Assembly (NCBI GenBank): GCA_003156695.1 | Contig: PMHN01000330.1 | Location: 23,313-30,250, forward strand | Reading direction: 5' to 3' | Length of the DNA stretch: 6,938 bases | DNA from: Gammaproteobacteria bacterium | GTDB lineage: Bacteria; Pseudomonadota; Gammaproteobacteria; Steroidobacterales; Steroidobacteraceae | In this document: positions 1 to 5,966 of the stretch, in pieces | Numbering within the stretch: position 1 is the first letter of the stretch | Layout: the number at the start of each line of letters is the position of its first letter | The notes under the pieces: model-generated | The model's database searches: none | What the model was told of the DNA's origin: nothing | The model's input: only the letters and a program-made list of their open reading frames with translations | Program-made: the position numbers and the translations under genes

Positions 1-467
1 TAGTCGCCGAGATTCCAGTTGCCAATGTCGGCATCGAGACCTTCACCGCCCGGCTGACCATCGGCGCCCATGCTGAAGAGGTCATAGTCCTTGCCGTGAG
101 TGCCCGGATACGCGTACTGGTAGTCGTTGCCCCAGGGGTCCTTGCTGATGCGCTCAAGGTAGCCGCCTGGCTTCCAGTTCTTGATCGCCGGATCGTTCGG
201 CTTCTGCGTCAGCGCCTGCAGCCCCTGGTCGGTCGTGGGGAAACGCGAGTTGTCGATCCGGTACATGGTGAGCGCGGCCTCGAGCGCCTGGATGTCGGCC
301 TTGGCCTTGCTGACCTTGGCCTGGTCCACCTGGCCGATGACCTTCGGCACAATGAACGCCGCCAGCAGGCCGATGATGATCACGACCACCATGATCTCGA
401 TCAGCGTAAAGCCGCGCGCGTTCCGCGCGCCCCGGTGTCTGCTAACCTCGCGGGCGATGTAACTCAT
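1..467 (-). CDS. gspG: Type II secretion system major pseudopilin GspG (runs to the left edge)
   Basis: GspG is the major pseudopilin. Its subunits polymerise in the inner membrane into the periplasmic pseudopilus that drives secretion of folded exoproteins. Translating the minus strand from the ATG at 467 gives 155 residues with no stop. The leader ends at Gly19, followed by FTLIE (residues 20-24), the prepilin peptidase site with the conserved Glu at +5. A hydrophobic helix follows (about 20-44), then the GspG-type globular domain, with the DQGLQAL segment (80-86), the KDPWGNDYQY segment (109-118) and the C-terminal GADGQPGGEG...DADIGNW region (134-151), which corresponds to the calcium-binding loop of the family. 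The frame reaches the window edge as GGC GAC TA, so the next codon is probably a stop and the protein is essentially complete. The ribosome site is weak (GGAA, 8 nt before the ATG). No gspF precedes it, so it appears to lead its own leftward unit. Confidence 0.95.
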   Translation of the reverse strand, partial: MSYIAREVSRHRGARNARGFTLIEIMVVVIIIGLLAAFIVPKVIGQVDQAKVSKAKADIQALEAALTMYRIDNSRFPTTDQGLQALTQKPNDPAIKNWKPGGYLERISKDPWGNDYQYAYPGTHGKDYDLFSMGADGQPGGEGLDADIGNWNLGD

Positions 468-482
468 GCGATGTGTTCCGTA

Positions 483-497
483 GGCGGCGCAGCCGCC
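483..497 (-). other. Perfect GC hairpin in the predicted gspG leader
   Basis: Minus strand GGCGGC-TGC-GCCGCC is a 6-bp perfect stem with a 3-nt loop. It ends 4 nt before the weak GGAA ribosome site of gspG. There is no T-tract, so it is not a terminator. It could affect leader stability or ribosome access. It could also be chance in GC-rich DNA. Confidence 0.3.
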
Positions 498-498
498 G

Positions 499-526
499 TT
501 GAGGCCATAAAACGGGTCGGGATCAT
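499..526 (+). promoter_or_regulatory. Weak candidate promoter for the rhombosortase gene
   Basis: TTGAGG (499-504, four of six matches to TTGACA) is followed after 16 nt by GATCAT (521-526, four of six matches to TATAAT). Its -10 overlaps the gspG extended -10 on the other strand. Transcription would begin near 533, too late for translation from the ATG at 532 with an ordinary leader. Either translation starts further in (GTG at 550, 559 or 568) or this is not the promoter. Confidence 0.18.
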
Positions 527-530
527 AACA
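522..530 (-). promoter_or_regulatory. Candidate gspG promoter, extended -10
   Basis: Read on the minus strand, this is TGT-TATGAT: a TGn extension plus a hexamer matching TATAAT at five of six positions. No good -35 lies 16-18 nt upstream, which is typical for extended -10 promoters. Transcription would start near 515 and leave a leader of about 48 nt before the gspG ATG. This is motif reading only. Confidence 0.45.
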
Positions 531-531
531 A

Positions 532-1134
532 ATGGGGTCCGTTTACCCTGTGAACCACGTGCACAGGGTGCTCAAGTCTCTGAATTGCGACGGCGCCTGG
601 GGATTTACGCTCCTGGCGGCCTGCGGGCTGCTCCTCCTGCTTGCTCTGACGGGCGAGCAAGGCCGGGCGCTGCTGCGCTACGACCGTACGGGGCTCGCCG
701 GCGGCGAGGCATGGCGGTTGCTGACCGGGCACCTGGTTCACCTGGACCTGCGGCACGCGCTGCTGAACTGTTGTGGTCTTGCTCTCATGTGGGCGCTGTT
801 CGCCCGCGACTATTCCGCGCGTCAGTGGCTCCTCGTGCTGCTGGGGGCGATCGCTGCGATTGACGTGGGCCTGTGGCTGTGCGCTTCGACCGTGCAGTGG
901 TATGTGGGTTCCTCAGGCGCGCTGCACGGCGTCATGGCTGCGGGCGCCATGGCGCATATCCGCCGCCGCGAGCGCGACGGCTGGGTGCTGGCAGGGTTTC
1001 TCGCGCTGAAGCTCGCCTGGGAGCACTGGGTCGGCGCGCTGCCGCTCGCGGGCGGGACGGTAGTGACCCAGGCGCATCTGTACGGGGTGATCGGGGGCGG
1101 GGCGGTGGCGGCGTTTCTAAGGCCGGCGGCCTAA
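532..1134 (+). CDS. rrtA: Rhombosortase, rhomboid-family intramembrane serine protease
   Basis: This 200-residue membrane protein has about six hydrophobic segments (near 24-40, 73-90, 98-118, 126-143, 151-167 and 181-196). It has the rhomboid core: WR at 61-62, the H75-x3-N79 oxyanion motif, the catalytic serine in GSSG (Ser128) and the catalytic histidine in AHLYG (His182). The short size, without extra domains, and the layout fit the rhombosortase subfamily better than GlpG. Rhombosortases cleave proteins bearing a C-terminal GlyGly-CTERM tail (motif, membrane helix, basic end). In Vibrio this processing is linked to T2SS-exported surface proteins, and gspG lies divergently next door here. 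The start is uncertain. ATG 532 has a possible GGGA ribosome site about 10 nt upstream, but in-frame GTGs at 550, 559 and 568 would also keep the whole core. No GlyGly-CTERM substrate is encoded in the window. A generic rhomboid protease is the alternative. Confidence 0.85.
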   Translation: MGSVYPVNHVHRVLKSLNCDGAWGFTLLAACGLLLLLALTGEQGRALLRYDRTGLAGGEAWRLLTGHLVHLDLRHALLNCCGLALMWALFARDYSARQWLLVLLGAIAAIDVGLWLCASTVQWYVGSSGALHGVMAAGAMAHIRRRERDGWVLAGFLALKLAWEHWVGALPLAGGTVVTQAHLYGVIGGGAVAAFLRPAA

Positions 1135-1145
1135 GCCGCTATACT
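1115..1145 (+). promoter_or_regulatory. Candidate promoter upstream of fabD
   Basis: TATACT at 1140-1145 matches the -10 consensus at five of six positions. The best nearby -35, TTCTAA at 1115-1120, is poor and spaced 19 nt. Initiation near 1152 would leave about 19 nt before the fabD ATG, enough for its AAGGG ribosome site (1161-1165). fabD could instead be read through from the rhombosortase gene, which ends 36 nt upstream. Confidence 0.35.
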
Positions 1146-1170
1146 CCCTGGGATTTTTCGAAGGGTACCC

Positions 1171-2115
1171 ATGTCGTTTGCCTTTGTGTTCCCGGGCCAG
1201 GGCTCGCAGTCGGTCGGCATGCTCGGCGCGCTTGGCGGCGCGTTTGAAGTGGTGCGCGCGACCTTCGCGGAGGCCTCCGCCGTACTGGGCTTCGATCTAT
1301 GGAGGCTCGTGAGCGAGGGGCCGCAAGAGGCCCTCAATGCCACCGAGCGCACCCAGCCGGCGATGCTCGCAGCGGGGGTTGCGACCTGGCGCGCCTGGCG
1401 CACGCAGGGCGGTGCCTCTCCGGCAGTGCTCTCCGGACATAGCCTCGGGGAGTTCACGGCACTCGTGTGCGGCGAGTCGCTGGACTTCCGTGCGGCGCTC
1501 GAGCTGGTGCGCTTTCGTGGCCAGGCCATGCAGGAGGCCGTCCCGGCCGGCACCGGCGCCATGGCCGCCATCCTCGGCCTTACGGACGAGGCAGTCGAAG
1601 CGGCCTGCCGCGAGGCGGCACAGGGCGCAGTGGTGGAGGCGGCAAACTTCAATTCACCCGGCCAGGTGGTCATCGCGGGTGAGCGCGCGGCCGTGGAGCG
1701 CGCCATCGAGGCAGCAAAAGCACGTGGCGCCAAGCGCGCCGTGGTGCTGCCGGTCAGCGTGCCCTCACACACCAGCCTCATGCGCGGCGCGGGCGAACGT
1801 CTGGGTGAGCGCCTGCGCGCACTCGAGGTGCGCAGGCCGCGCATCGGATACGTGAGTGCGGTTGACGCCGCAGCGCACAGCGAGCCGGATGACATCCGCG
1901 ACGTACTGGTGCGGCAGATCTCAAGCCCGGTGCGCTGGCCGCAAACGCTGCGCGCGGTGAGCGCGGGCGCTGTGGCGCAGGTAATCGAGTGCGGTCCGGG
2001 GAAGGTGCTTACGGGTCTGAATCGCCGCATCGAGCGGCGGGCGGATTTAAGTTTTCTCGCGCTCGAGGATCCGGCCTCAATCGCGACGGCGCTGACGGCG
2101 ACTAAGGGCCGATAG
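1171..2115 (+). CDS. fabD: Malonyl-CoA:ACP transacylase FabD
   Basis: FabD is a cytoplasmic enzyme that moves the malonyl group from CoA to the phosphopantetheine of AcpP, supplying the extender for fatty acid synthesis. The product has 314 residues, about the usual length (E. coli 309). It carries the N-terminal FPGQGSQ motif (7-13), the nucleophile elbow GHSLGE with Ser91, Arg116 in the RFRGQAM segment, which binds the malonyl carboxylate, the catalytic His200 in VPSH, Gln249, and the late ECGPGKVL segment (273-280). These correspond to E. coli Ser92, Arg117, His201 and Gln250, so the active site is intact. The ATG is preceded by AAGGG at 5-nt spacing. fabG starts 16 nt after the stop, so the two are probably co-transcribed. 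The gene normally before fabD, fabH, is absent here. Confidence 0.97.
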   Translation: MSFAFVFPGQGSQSVGMLGALGGAFEVVRATFAEASAVLGFDLWRLVSEGPQEALNATERTQPAMLAAGVATWRAWRTQGGASPAVLSGHSLGEFTALVCGESLDFRAALELVRFRGQAMQEAVPAGTGAMAAILGLTDEAVEAACREAAQGAVVEAANFNSPGQVVIAGERAAVERAIEAAKARGAKRAVVLPVSVPSHTSLMRGAGERLGERLRALEVRRPRIGYVSAVDAAAHSEPDDIRDVLVRQISSPVRWPQTLRAVSAGAVAQVIECGPGKVLTGLNRRIERRADLSFLALEDPASIATALTATKGR

Positions 2116-2118
2116 ACT

Positions 2119-2125
2119 GAGGGGG
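2119..2125 (+). promoter_or_regulatory. Ribosome binding site that decides the fabG start
   Basis: GAGGGGG directly abuts the ATG at 2126 but lies 6 nt before the in-frame ATG at 2132. The usual spacing favours the second ATG. Confidence 0.55.
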
Positions 2126-2131
2126 ATGCTC

Positions 2132-2872
2132 ATGCTTGAAAACGACGTCGCACTCATCACGGGCGCCTCGCGCGGCATCGGGCATGCCATCGCGCTCGCC
2201 TTGGGGGGCGCCGGCGCGCGCGTCATCGGCACCTCGACCACCATCAGCGGCGCGGAAAAGCTTACGGCCGACTTTGCGTCGCACGGCTTCAAGGGGCGCG
2301 GAGCGGTGCTCGATGCCGGCAACCCCGCCTCGATAGATGCCCTGGTGAGCGAGCTTGAGAACGCGGACGACCTGCCGAGCATCCTCATCAACAACGCCGC
2401 CATCACGCGCGACATGCTGCTGCTGCGCATGAAGCAGGAGGACTGGGACAGCGTCATCGCCACCAATCTCACCGCCGTGTTTCGTCTCACCAAGGCGTGC
2501 CTGCGCCGCATGATGAAGGATCGCCACGGGCGGATCGTCAACCTGACGTCCATCGTGGGTGTGACGGGCAATCCCGGCCAGGCCAACTACGCGGCGGCCA
2601 AGGCGGGACTGCTGGGGTTTACGAAGTCGCTCGCCAAGGAACTCGCGACCCGCGGCATCACGGTGAACGCCGTCGCGCCGGGATTTATCGACACCGACAT
2701 GACGCGCGCCCTGGGTGAACCCCAGCGCGCGACGCTGCTGCAGCAGATTCCGATGGCGCGCCTCGGGACGCCTGCCGATATCGCCGCGGCGGTGCTGTTC
2801 CTCGTTTCCCCGCAAGCGTCCTACATCACCGGTGAGACCCTGCACGTCAATGGCGGCATGTACATGCCGTGA
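2132..2872 (+). CDS. fabG: 3-oxoacyl-ACP reductase FabG
   Basis: FabG is an NADPH-dependent short-chain dehydrogenase that reduces 3-ketoacyl-AcpP to 3-hydroxyacyl-AcpP in the elongation cycle. From the ATG at 2132 it has 246 residues, close to E. coli FabG (244). It carries the Rossmann motif TGASRGIG (10-17), the NNAA segment (87-90), Asn112, Ser140, and Tyr153-x3-Lys157, which is the full catalytic tetrad. The C-terminal GETLHVNGGMYM segment is typical of the family. The NNAG motif reads NNAA here, a mild change outside the tetrad. The ATG at 2126 would add two residues, but it touches the GAGGGGG ribosome site, so 2132 is preferred. Position between fabD and acpP makes FabG far more likely than another short-chain dehydrogenase. 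Confidence 0.96.
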   Translation: MLENDVALITGASRGIGHAIALALGGAGARVIGTSTTISGAEKLTADFASHGFKGRGAVLDAGNPASIDALVSELENADDLPSILINNAAITRDMLLLRMKQEDWDSVIATNLTAVFRLTKACLRRMMKDRHGRIVNLTSIVGVTGNPGQANYAAAKAGLLGFTKSLAKELATRGITVNAVAPGFIDTDMTRALGEPQRATLLQQIPMARLGTPADIAAAVLFLVSPQASYITGETLHVNGGMYMP

Positions 2873-2896
2873 GCGCCATACGCTACTTTCACCAGT

Positions 2897-2930
2897 AAAA
2901 ACAATCACTCGCAGGAACGGCGGGCGAGTG
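2897..2930 (-). terminator. Candidate minus-strand intrinsic terminator behind fabG
   Basis: CACTCGC (2906-2912) and GCGAGTG (2924-2930) form a perfect 7-bp stem with an 11-nt loop. On the minus strand the stem is followed by ATTGTTTTTA, giving terminator form. On the plus strand no T-run follows, so it would not end the fabG transcript. No minus-strand gene needs it. It could block antisense transcription into fabG, or simply be a dyad. Confidence 0.35.
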
Positions 2931-2957
2931 GCACCCCGGGGGGTGTTCCCCTACAAT
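2928..2957 (+). promoter_or_regulatory. Candidate acpP promoter
   Basis: The -10 TACAAT (2952-2957) matches five of six consensus bases. The -35 GTGGCA (2928-2933) matches four of six, with 18-nt spacing. Initiation near 2964 would leave a leader of about 65 nt before acpP. acpP is among the most highly expressed genes in bacteria and often has its own promoter, which fits this 157-bp gap inside an otherwise tight cluster. Confidence 0.5.
2932..2945. repeat. Inverted repeat in the spacer of the acpP promoter
   Basis: CACCCC-GG-GGGGTG is a perfect 6-bp dyad with a 2-nt centre. It starts at the end of the -35 candidate and stops 6 nt before the -10. A repressor bound here would cover RNA polymerase. 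No known lipid regulator site is recognised, and FabR and FadR sites look different. It could be a chance GC dyad. Confidence 0.35.
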
Positions 2958-2967
2958 ACCGCGCCCG

Positions 2968-3005
2968 CTGTCGCCCTCGGTCGGCGACGGGGAAAACGAA
3001 TTTTC
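2968..3005 (+). other. Structured acpP leader: two successive stem-loops
   Basis: The first stem pairs CTGTCGCC (2968-2975) with GGCGACGG (2983-2990), with one T-G wobble and a 7-nt loop. The second pairs GAAAA (2992-2996) with TTTTC (3001-3005) around a CGAA loop. Both lie between the predicted start of transcription and the AAGGA ribosome site (3015-3019). This layout would suit a stabilising leader. It matches no riboswitch that I recognise. Confidence 0.3.
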
Positions 3006-3029
3006 TAGCTACACAAGGACCAACCGCTA

Positions 3030-3272
3030 ATGAGCACTGTTGAGCAGCAGGTCAAGGCCATCGTGGCCGAACAGCTGGGCGTCAAACAGGAGCAGGTCAC
3101 GAACGATGCTTCGTTCGTTGACGACCTGGGAGCCGATTCACTCGACACGGTCGAGCTGGTGATGGCCCTCGAAGAGGAGTTCGAGATCGAAATCCCGGAC
3201 GAGGACGCTGAGAAGATCACGACTGTCCACCAGGCCATCGACTACATCAACGAGCGCCGCAGCAAATCCTGA
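3030..3272 (+). CDS. acpP: Acyl carrier protein AcpP
   Basis: AcpP is the small acidic cytoplasmic carrier that holds growing acyl chains on a 4'-phosphopantetheine arm for fatty acid, phospholipid and lipid A synthesis. The 80-residue product carries the DLGADSLD motif with the attachment serine at Ser37, followed by the strongly acidic recognition helix (about residues 38-53) that docks with FabD, FabF and FabG. The length matches the family (78-80). The ATG is preceded by AAGGA with a 10-nt spacer. It has its own promoter candidate and probably continues into fabF, 28 nt downstream with no terminator between. Position beside fabF and fabG marks it as the housekeeping carrier and not one from a polyketide cluster. 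Confidence 0.98.
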   Translation: MSTVEQQVKAIVAEQLGVKQEQVTNDASFVDDLGADSLDTVELVMALEEEFEIEIPDEDAEKITTVHQAIDYINERRSKS

Positions 3273-3300
3273 AGTCGCTGCAGGCGCCACAGGAAAGCGT

Positions 3301-4548
3301 GTGAGCAAGCGCCGCGTCGTCGTAACGGGGCTCGGGATGGTGTCTCCGGTGGGGAGTACCGTCCCATCAGCATGGGCGGCCGTGCTGCGCGGCGAGAGCG
3401 GCATCGCCCCGGTGACGCGCTTCGACGTATCCGCGTTTCCGGTACGCTTTGGCGGCGCGGTGCGCGACTTCGACGTCGCCCAGTACATCCCGCCCAAGGA
3501 AGCGCGCCGCATGGACGACTTCATGCATTACGGCGTGGCCGCCGGGGTGCAGGCAGTCGCCGATTCGGGTCTGGACTTTTCCAAGGCTGATCCGACGCGC
3601 TGCGGCGCGGTGTGTGGCGCCGGCATCGGTGGGCTCGGCACCATCGAGGCGGAGTATGGCGAGTACCTGAAGGCGAATAATCCGCGCAAAATCTCGCCGT
3701 TCTTCGTGCCGGCGACCATTATCAACATGATTGCCGGACACCTGTCGATCCGTTACGGACTGCAGGGCCCGAACCTGGGGGTCGTCACGGCCTGCACGAC
3801 CTCGACCCACGCGATCGGACTCGGCATGCGCACCATCCAGTACGGGGATGCGGATGTGATCATCGCCGGCGGCGGCGAGATGGCCACCACGCGCTGTGGG
3901 CTGGGCAGCTTCGGGCAGGCGAAAGCGCTCTCCACGCGCAACGATGCGCCGACCGAGGCGAGTCGTCCCTGGGACAAGGACCGGGATGGATTCGTGCTGA
4001 GCGATGGTGGGGGCGCCATGGTGCTCGAGGAGCTTGAATACGCGCGCGCCCGCGGTGCGCGCATCCACGCCGAGCTTGTGGGCTTTGGCATGAGCGGCGA
4101 TGCCTACCACATCACCGCGCCACCCGAGAATGGGGAGGGCGCGCGCCTCGCCATGGTCAATGCGCTCAAGGATGCAAGCCTGAACGCCACCGACGTGCAG
4201 TACATCAACGCTCACGCGACCTCGACCCCGCTGGGCGACAAGGCTGAGACGGTGGCGATGAAGCGCGCCTTCGGGGAGCACGCCAGGCGCGTCGCGATAA
4301 GTTCTACCAAATCCATGACCGGGCACCTGCTCGGCGCTGCCGGTGTCGTTGAGGCGATCTTCTCGGTGCTGGCGATCAGGGACGGCGTGGCGCCCCCGAC
4401 CATCAACTACCGCACGCCGGATCCGGAATGCGACCTCGACTACGTTCCGAACACCGCGCGGCGCATGAAGATCGACGTGTCCCTTTCGAACTCCTTCGGC
4501 TTCGGCGGCACAAACGGGTCGCTGATCTTCCGTCGCTTCAGCGCCTAG
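3301..4548 (+). CDS. fabF: 3-oxoacyl-ACP synthase II FabF
   Basis: FabF (KAS II) condenses malonyl-AcpP with acyl-AcpP, releasing CO2 and adding two carbons. It also elongates C16:1 to C18:1. The product has 415 residues (family about 413). It carries the catalytic triad Cys165 (in TACTTSTHA), His305 (in NAHATSTP) and His342 (in TGH), the supporting Lys337, and the glycine-rich NSFGFGGTN segment (397-405), whose Phe401 corresponds to the gatekeeper of E. coli FabF. Features such as GIGGLG (108-113) and SGDAYH with PPENGEG (265-280) fit FabF better than FabB. It starts at GTG 3301, with AGGA 6 nt upstream. It follows acpP by 28 nt. Its last 121 bases overlap the longest open version of the pabB frame, but the overlap may not be translated twice. 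Confidence 0.97.
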   Translation: MSKRRVVVTGLGMVSPVGSTVPSAWAAVLRGESGIAPVTRFDVSAFPVRFGGAVRDFDVAQYIPPKEARRMDDFMHYGVAAGVQAVADSGLDFSKADPTRCGAVCGAGIGGLGTIEAEYGEYLKANNPRKISPFFVPATIINMIAGHLSIRYGLQGPNLGVVTACTTSTHAIGLGMRTIQYGDADVIIAGGGEMATTRCGLGSFGQAKALSTRNDAPTEASRPWDKDRDGFVLSDGGGAMVLEELEYARARGARIHAELVGFGMSGDAYHITAPPENGEGARLAMVNALKDASLNATDVQYINAHATSTPLGDKAETVAMKRAFGEHARRVAISSTKSMTGHLLGAAGVVEAIFSVLAIRDGVAPPTINYRTPDPECDLDYVPNTARRMKIDVSLSNSFGFGGTNGSLIFRRFSA

Positions 4549-5966
4549 CCCGCTGCCTACGCAGGCCGACCGCCACGCGCGCACCTCTCGTCCGCGAGCT
4601 CGACGCCCCGCCGGCGCTCCTGCGGCAGCTCGCGGCCTGCGCTCCTGAGCGCTACCCGCTGTTGCTCGACAGCGCCGCAACCGGCTCCCTCGGCACGCAG
4701 AGCGTGCTGTTTGCGGCGCCGCGCGCGGCGCTCGTCCTGCACTGCGACGGACGCCTGCAGGCGGACGGCTTCACTGCGCACGGCACTGGCTTTCTTGAGG
4801 TGCTGGATAACTGGTGGCTCGCCGAGTGCACGCCACCCACGGCAGTTCCTGCGCCGGGCGCGCGGCGCTTCGCAGGCGCCTGGGCGCTGTACTTCGCTTA
4901 CGAGCTGGCCGGGGAGATCGAGCCGCGACTCGCGCTGCCGCGCACACCGCTCCCCTGGATTGCCTTCGCGGTGCGTACCCAGGCGGCGCTGGTTTACGAC
5001 TTCGGGAGCGCACGCGCGTTCGCGGTTGCCGAGGAGGGGGCGGTCGATGCCCTCGGGGAGTTGGTGGCGGACGCGGCCGCGGCGGCACGCGCAGGGCCGG
5101 AGTCTGCCGCCGCCACTGCGTGGCAGGGCGAGGACTCGCTCCTGGGACCGGTACGCGAAGAAGACCCGCAGGCGTACCTGGAGCGTGTGCGCCGCGCCAA
5201 GGAATACATTCGCGCCGGGGACATCTACCAGGCAAACCTGTCGCGGCCCTGGGAGGTCACGACCCGGAGCGCCAGCGCCGCGGCGCTGTACGCGCGGCTG
5301 TGCGCGGCCAATCCCGCACCGTTCGCCGCCCTCGCGCAGCGTGAGGGCGTGGCGATCATGAGCTCCTCGCCCGAGCGGCTGGTGCGCGTCACGGGACGGC
5401 GCATCGACACCCGCCCAATCGCCGGCACACGACCACGCAGCGGCACGGCCGGCGATGATCCGCGCGAGATGACCGAGCTGGCGGCACACCCCAAGGAGCG
5501 GGCCGAGCACGTGATGCTGATCGATCTTGAGCGCAACGATTTAGGTCGGGTGTGCGAGGCGGGGACGGTGCGCGTCGATGAACTCATGACCATAGAGTCC
5601 TACCCGCACGTGCACCACATCGTGTCCAACGTCAGCGGCCTGCTGCGCAGGGAGGTGACGCCGGTCGCGGCGGTGCGCGCGGTGTTCCCGGGTGGAACCA
5701 TCACGGGCTGCCCGAAGTTTCGCTGCATGCAGATCATCGCCGAACTCGAAGGCGCAGGGCGGGGTGCTTATACCGGCTCACTCGGTTACCTCACGCGCGC
5801 AGGTGACCTTGATCTCAACATCCTCATTCGCACCATGACCTTAAGCGGTGAGCACTTGAGCTTTCGTGCCGGCGCCGGCATCGTCGCCGACTCCGACCCG
5901 CAACGGGAGCTCGACGAAACACGCGCCAAGGCGCGGGGTCTGCTGGCGGCCCTGGGAGCGGTGTAG
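4428..5966 (+). CDS. pabB: Aminodeoxychorismate synthase component I (PabB), start uncertain
   Basis: PabB converts chorismate and ammonia to 4-amino-4-deoxychorismate for p-aminobenzoate and folate. The ammonia comes from glutamine via PabA, which is not in the window. The open frame gives 512 residues. The chorismate-binding domain fills roughly 245-505, with SSSPERLV (312-319), PIAGT (330-334), the ERAEH segment (357-361), DLERNDLGR (366-374), HVHHIVS (394-400), the [10 protein letters not shown] segment (421-430) and GAGIVAD (482-488). TrpE-like enzymes share this fold, but pabC begins at the very next base, so PabB is preferred. PIAGT has Ala332 where E. coli PabB has Lys274. Family-like sequence begins near residue 52 (about 4581). 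ATG 4428 is the only ATG, GTG or TTG that retains this N-terminus, but it lies inside fabF. An ACG at 4575 behind GCAGG would give 463 residues, near the E. coli size (453). Confidence 0.88.
   Translation: MRPRLRSEHRAAHEDRRVPFELLRLRRHKRVADLPSLQRLARCLRRPTATRAPLVRELDAPPALLRQLAACAPERYPLLLDSAATGSLGTQSVLFAAPRAALVLHCDGRLQADGFTAHGTGFLEVLDNWWLAECTPPTAVPAPGARRFAGAWALYFAYELAGEIEPRLALPRTPLPWIAFAVRTQAALVYDFGSARAFAVAEEGAVDALGELVADAAAAARAGPESAAATAWQGEDSLLGPVREEDPQAYLERVRRAKEYIRAGDIYQANLSRPWEVTTRSASAAALYARLCAANPAPFAALAQREGVAIMSSSPERLVRVTGRRIDTRPIAGTRPRSGTAGDDPREMTELAAHPKERAEHVMLIDLERNDLGRVCEAGTVRVDELMTIESYPHVHHIVSNVSGLLRREVTPVAAVRAVFPGGTITGCPKFRCMQIIAELEGAGRGAYTGSLGYLTRAGDLDLNILIRTMTLSGEHLSFRAGAGIVADSDPQRELDETRAKARGLLAALGAV

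Noticed and set aside
96..863. 255-codon plus-strand open frame across gspG and the rhombosortase gene
   Set aside because: It runs antisense through gspG and out of frame through the rhombosortase, with no domain and many Arg/Asp/His runs. Both real genes have clear family motifs.
1125..1158. Possible terminator after the rhombosortase gene (GGCGGC-CTAA-GCCGCT, T5 further on)
   Set aside because: The T-run lies 13 nt beyond the stem, and the stem overlaps both the stop codon and the TATACT -10 candidate of fabD. The spacing is wrong for an intrinsic terminator.
1131..2030. Long minus-strand open frame opposite fabD
   Set aside because: It is Ser/Arg/Ala-rich with no recognisable domain and lies wholly opposite an intact fabD. 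GC-rich codon use commonly leaves the antisense frame open.
2385..2402. FabG NNAA in place of NNAG as a sign of altered function
   Set aside because: The catalytic Asn, Ser, Tyr and Lys are all present, and Gly to Ala at this site is a mild change that I expect to occur in other short-chain dehydrogenases.
2929..2950. Possible sigma-54 promoter (TGGCAC) before acpP
   Set aside because: No TGC-type -12 element lies at the required spacing after TGGCAC. The sigma-70-like GTGGCA/TACAAT pair fits better.
3367..4680. 437-codon minus-strand open frame opposite fabF
   Set aside because: It is Arg/His/Gly-rich low-complexity sequence without motifs, and fabF on the other strand has its full active site. 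It is a shadow frame.
4428..5966. Calling the chorismate enzyme anthranilate synthase TrpE because of PIAGT
   Set aside because: Direct abutment to pabC and the fabF-pabB-pabC-mltG order favour PabB. No trp genes are nearby. The motif is reported as a finding instead.
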